NCBI GenBank assembly: GCA_013695925.1
Contig: JACCZO010000462.1
Span: 1 to 7,975, forward strand
Direction: 5' to 3'
DNA: 7,975 nt
Source: Chthoniobacterales bacterium
GTDB taxonomy: Bacteria; Verrucomicrobiota; Verrucomicrobiia; Chthoniobacterales; UBA10450
Shown here piece after piece: positions 6,085-7,975 of the stretch; within the stretch, counting starts at the first letter, position 1; each line of letters begins with the position of its first letter. The position numbers and the translations under genes were made by a program. The notes under the pieces were generated by a model. That model was not told where the DNA came from. It saw only the letters and a list, made by a program, of their open reading frames with translations, and searched no databases.

Positions 6085-6189
6085 AATGACGAATTTCGAA
6101 CGACGAAGCCCGAAGGAATTAACGAACTCCGAAATCGGAAAAACCCTGGCGGCGGTTCGTCATTGGTCGTTGGTCATTCCTTCGTCATT
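6085..6189. repeat. TTCGTCATT/AATGACGAA repeat in the mreC-mreD spacer
   Basis: AATGACGAA at 6085-6093 is inverted against TTCGTCATT at 6181-6189. TTCGTCATT occurs again at 6156-6164, with related words TTGGTCGTTGGTCATTCC between. The spacer is 121 bp and nearly all repeat. A 36-codon frame from ATG 6086 (ending at 6196) spans it without a stop, beginning MTNFERRSPKELT and containing RHWSLVIPSS. I recognise such peptides as translation products of this spacer repeat type in Verrucomicrobiota-like genomes, so I do not call it a gene, although GAGAGGG lies just upstream of that ATG. Confidence 0.6.
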
Positions 6190-6199
6190 ACATTAAAAC

Positions 6200-6757
6200 A
6201 TGATTTTCTTCCTCATCCTCGCCCTGCTCGTGATCGTGGCGCAAATCATCGAAATCTTCATCCCGCCGCTCGATTGGATGTTTAACGCGCACGTCTACAT
6301 CGTTCCGGTGATCGTTTTCTACGGCGCGATGGCGCTTCCCTTTCCGCTCATGCTCTGCCTGGCTTTTATCGCCGGCTTTTTATGGGATGCAATGACCGTT
6401 CAGGTGCTCGATACGAGTGTTGAAATCTCCTTCGGATGGTCGATACTCCTCTACGCGGTGCTCGCCGCCATCATGCACGGTCTGAAGCCCTTATTTAATC
6501 GGGGCCGCTGGGAAGTGCATTGTGTTCTCAGCGGCCTCTGCACGTCGGCCATTCTCCTCGCACAATATTTGATGATCTCTTTTCGGCGCGGCTCCATTTT
6601 CTTTAACCGCGAAGTCTGGTGGCAGATTGGTGGGCCCGGTCTGCTCGCCATGCTGATGGCGCCGCTTGTCTTTTGGTCGCTCCATTGGGTCAGCCGTTTG
6701 GTGAACAATCCTTATCTTCAGGAGTCAGAAAGGTTTGATGAATTCGGGTCGCGCTAA
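6200..6757 (+). CDS. mreD: Rod shape-determining protein MreD
   Basis: 185 residues, very hydrophobic, with about five to six membrane segments: residues 1-20, the VYIVPVIVFYGAMALPFPLMLCLAFIAGF region, the WSILLYAVLAAIM region, the CVLSGLCTSAILLAQYLMI region, and GGPGLLAMLMAPLVFWSL near the C-terminus. Size, topology and position between mreC and a PBP2 gene identify it, since MreD sequences are poorly conserved. The GFLWDA phrase (about residues 60-65) resembles the short G..wD segment often seen after the second or third helix. It acts in the inner membrane with MreC and PBP2/RodA. The start follows CATTAAAAC with no Shine-Dalgarno. Its last 20 bp overlap the start of mrdA. Confidence 0.9.
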   Translation: MIFFLILALLVIVAQIIEIFIPPLDWMFNAHVYIVPVIVFYGAMALPFPLMLCLAFIAGFLWDAMTVQVLDTSVEISFGWSILLYAVLAAIMHGLKPLFNRGRWEVHCVLSGLCTSAILLAQYLMISFRRGSIFFNREVWWQIGGPGLLAMLMAPLVFWSLHWVSRLVNNPYLQESERFDEFGSR

Positions 6758-7975
6758 ACCGACTCTACGGATCCAATTCCTTGGGGTCTGCATGCTCCTC
6801 GGCCTGAGCGCGCTTCTGGCGCGCCTCTGGTGGGTGCAGGTGGCGCGCGGCAGGGAATGGACCGCGCGTGTCCAAGGCAGCTCGGAGGCGACGGTTCGCA
6901 TTCCTTCCATCCGGGGCGAAATTCGCGATCGCAACGGCGTCGCCCTCGTCCAGAATCGGGCCAGCTACGAGGTCGATTTTTATCTGCCGGAAATGGTGAA
7001 AGGGTACCGGGAACGCTACGGTCGCCCGCCGGAGACGCAGTATCGCGCCACGATCAGCGGCATGCCGAAGGATCTAAAGGAGCCCGATATCGTCCGGATC
7101 GTGAATGACGGCATCGTCCCGCGGCTCGAGGATCTCGACTTGGCGCGCGATTACAACGCCAACCAGCTCCAGCGCCACTACCGCAACAACACCGAGGTTC
7201 CGTATTCCTATATCAAGGACATCGATTTCGCGACGATGGCGAAGTTCTCCGAGCACGATGTCGGGCTGCCCGGAGTCGATATCGCGATCAAGCCGGTTCG
7301 TTCCTACGTCTACGGCGCGCTCGCTTCGCACTTGTTAGGTTACGTCGGCGCGCCCGATGACACGAACCTGGAGGAAGCACGTAAATACACCTTTTACCAA
7401 GGCGACGTGGAGGGGAAATCGAACCTCGAGAAAACGATGAACGAATACCTCCGGGGCGAACCGGGGATGCGGGTGATGCGGCGCAACGCCAAGGGTGCGA
7501 TCGACGGCGTCGTTAGGGAAGAACCGGCCAAACAAGGCGCGAATGTGTATCTCACCATCGACGCCCGCATCCAGGCGATCGCTGACGAAGCGTTACGCGC
7601 GGTCGGCCGTGGCGCCGCGGTCGTGATCGATCCGAACAACGGCAATGTCCTCGCGATGGCCTCGGTGCCGTCGTTTGACCCGAATACTTTCATCCCCAGC
7701 ATCAAGGCGAAGGATTGGAAAGAGCTGCGCAACAACGAAGCGCATCCGCTGGTCAACCGCGCGGTCAGCGCATTTCCTCCCGGCTCGACTTTCAAGATGA
7801 TCACTTCGCTGGCTGGCCTTAGAAAAGGGTTGGCGGCGGCCCGCTTCCACTGCAGCGGCGGGGTCTGGTACGGCGATCACTATTTCCAATGCTGGATTAA
7901 TGAGAAGGGCGGCGCGCACGGCACGCTCGGGTTGACCGATGCGATCAAGGTTTCCTGCAACGCCTTCTTTTATCA
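6738..7975 (+). CDS. mrdA: Penicillin-binding protein 2 (peptidoglycan transpeptidase), 3' end outside window
   Basis: 412 complete codons are visible from the ATG at 6738; the frame runs off the window edge. An N-terminal anchor (about residues 13-33, ending LWWVQ) is followed by the dimerisation/pedestal domain with IRGEIRDRNG (58-67), GLPGVDI (176-182), HLLGYVG (198-204) and EGKSNLEKTMNEYLRG (225-240). The transpeptidase domain opens near YLTIDARIQ (271-279). The serine acylation motif is PPGSTFK, with Ser350 and Lys353, and the second motif is Ser406-Cys-Asn408. The KTG motif must lie beyond the window. It cross-links peptidoglycan during elongation as partner of RodA, which I would expect nearby downstream. 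The gene overlaps mreD by 20 bp, implying translational coupling; GAAAGG 5 nt before the ATG is the best ribosome-binding candidate in the window. Confidence 0.95.
   Translation, partial: MNSGRAKPTLRIQFLGVCMLLGLSALLARLWWVQVARGREWTARVQGSSEATVRIPSIRGEIRDRNGVALVQNRASYEVDFYLPEMVKGYRERYGRPPETQYRATISGMPKDLKEPDIVRIVNDGIVPRLEDLDLARDYNANQLQRHYRNNTEVPYSYIKDIDFATMAKFSEHDVGLPGVDIAIKPVRSYVYGALASHLLGYVGAPDDTNLEEARKYTFYQGDVEGKSNLEKTMNEYLRGEPGMRVMRRNAKGAIDGVVREEPAKQGANVYLTIDARIQAIADEALRAVGRGAAVVIDPNNGNVLAMASVPSFDPNTFIPSIKAKDWKELRNNEAHPLVNRAVSAFPPGSTFKMITSLAGLRKGLAAARFHCSGGVWYGDHYFQCWINEKGGAHGTLGLTDAIKVSCNAFFY

Larger units (their letters stand above)
258..7518. repeat. Dispersed octamer GCCTAACG and near matches
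   Basis: Exact GCCTAACG occurs at 258-265, 551-558 and 3343-3350 on the plus strand. It occurs at 971-978, 3453-3460 and 3673-3680 on the minus strand (CGTTAGGC). Near matches are GCCTAACA at 1331-1338, GACTAACG at 2410-2417, CGTTAGGG at 7511-7518 and TGTTAGGT at 7333-7340. The exact copies lie in five different genes or gene remnants and in all three codon phases; none was seen in mreB, mreC or mreD. The coordinates give the outer limits of the scattered sites, not one continuous element. Confidence 0.6.

Overview
The window is high-GC bacterial chromosomal DNA (about 60% GC by eye). It is made mostly of housekeeping genes, in two gene blocks that diverge from about position 3860-4120. I infer an organism in or near the Verrucomicrobiota (Spartobacteria/Chthoniobacterales-like). 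The basis is the mreB-mreC-mreD-mrdA order, spacers filled with short palindromic repeat families, and starts that mostly lack Shine-Dalgarno sequences. That placement is from memory and was not tested by a search.

Left edge (1-796): the C-terminal end of an NADPH-dependent FMN reductase-like flavoprotein, then the N-terminal fragment of a membrane sensor protein that breaks off after about 80 codons. A non-coding stretch follows, holding a 24-bp inverted repeat with a 72-bp loop and a T-run. The sensor fragment looks like a gene remnant.

Leftward block (797-3858, minus strand): in transcription order rpe (ribulose-phosphate 3-epimerase), a CPA2/Kef-type cation:proton antiporter with a C-terminal RCK-like domain, and a small metal-type cupin. 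Antiporter and cupin are 30 bp apart and probably cotranscribed. The 188-bp rpe-antiporter spacer holds four consecutive stem-loops; three of them have centres resembling anticodon loops.

Rightward block (4122-7975, plus strand): mreB, mreC, mreD and the 5' part of mrdA (PBP2), the rod-shape operon. MreB filaments, the MreC/MreD membrane partners and the PBP2 transpeptidase act together in lateral-wall peptidoglycan synthesis. The start of mrdA overlaps the end of mreD; mrdA runs off the window after its first two transpeptidase motifs.

I found no convincing new multi-gene system. The most interesting unlabelled signal is the octamer GCCTAACG. It occurs six times in both orientations (about 0.3 expected by my rough base-composition estimate), with further near matches. 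It lies in all three codon phases and forces rare codons such as TTA and CTA, as a DNA-level word (uptake-sequence-like, or another DNA-binding site) would. Three spacers also carry distinct palindromic repeat families: an AACGTT-rich repeat upstream of mreB, a CTGATTGCGGATT repeat between mreB and mreC, and a TTCGTCATT repeat between mreC and mreD.
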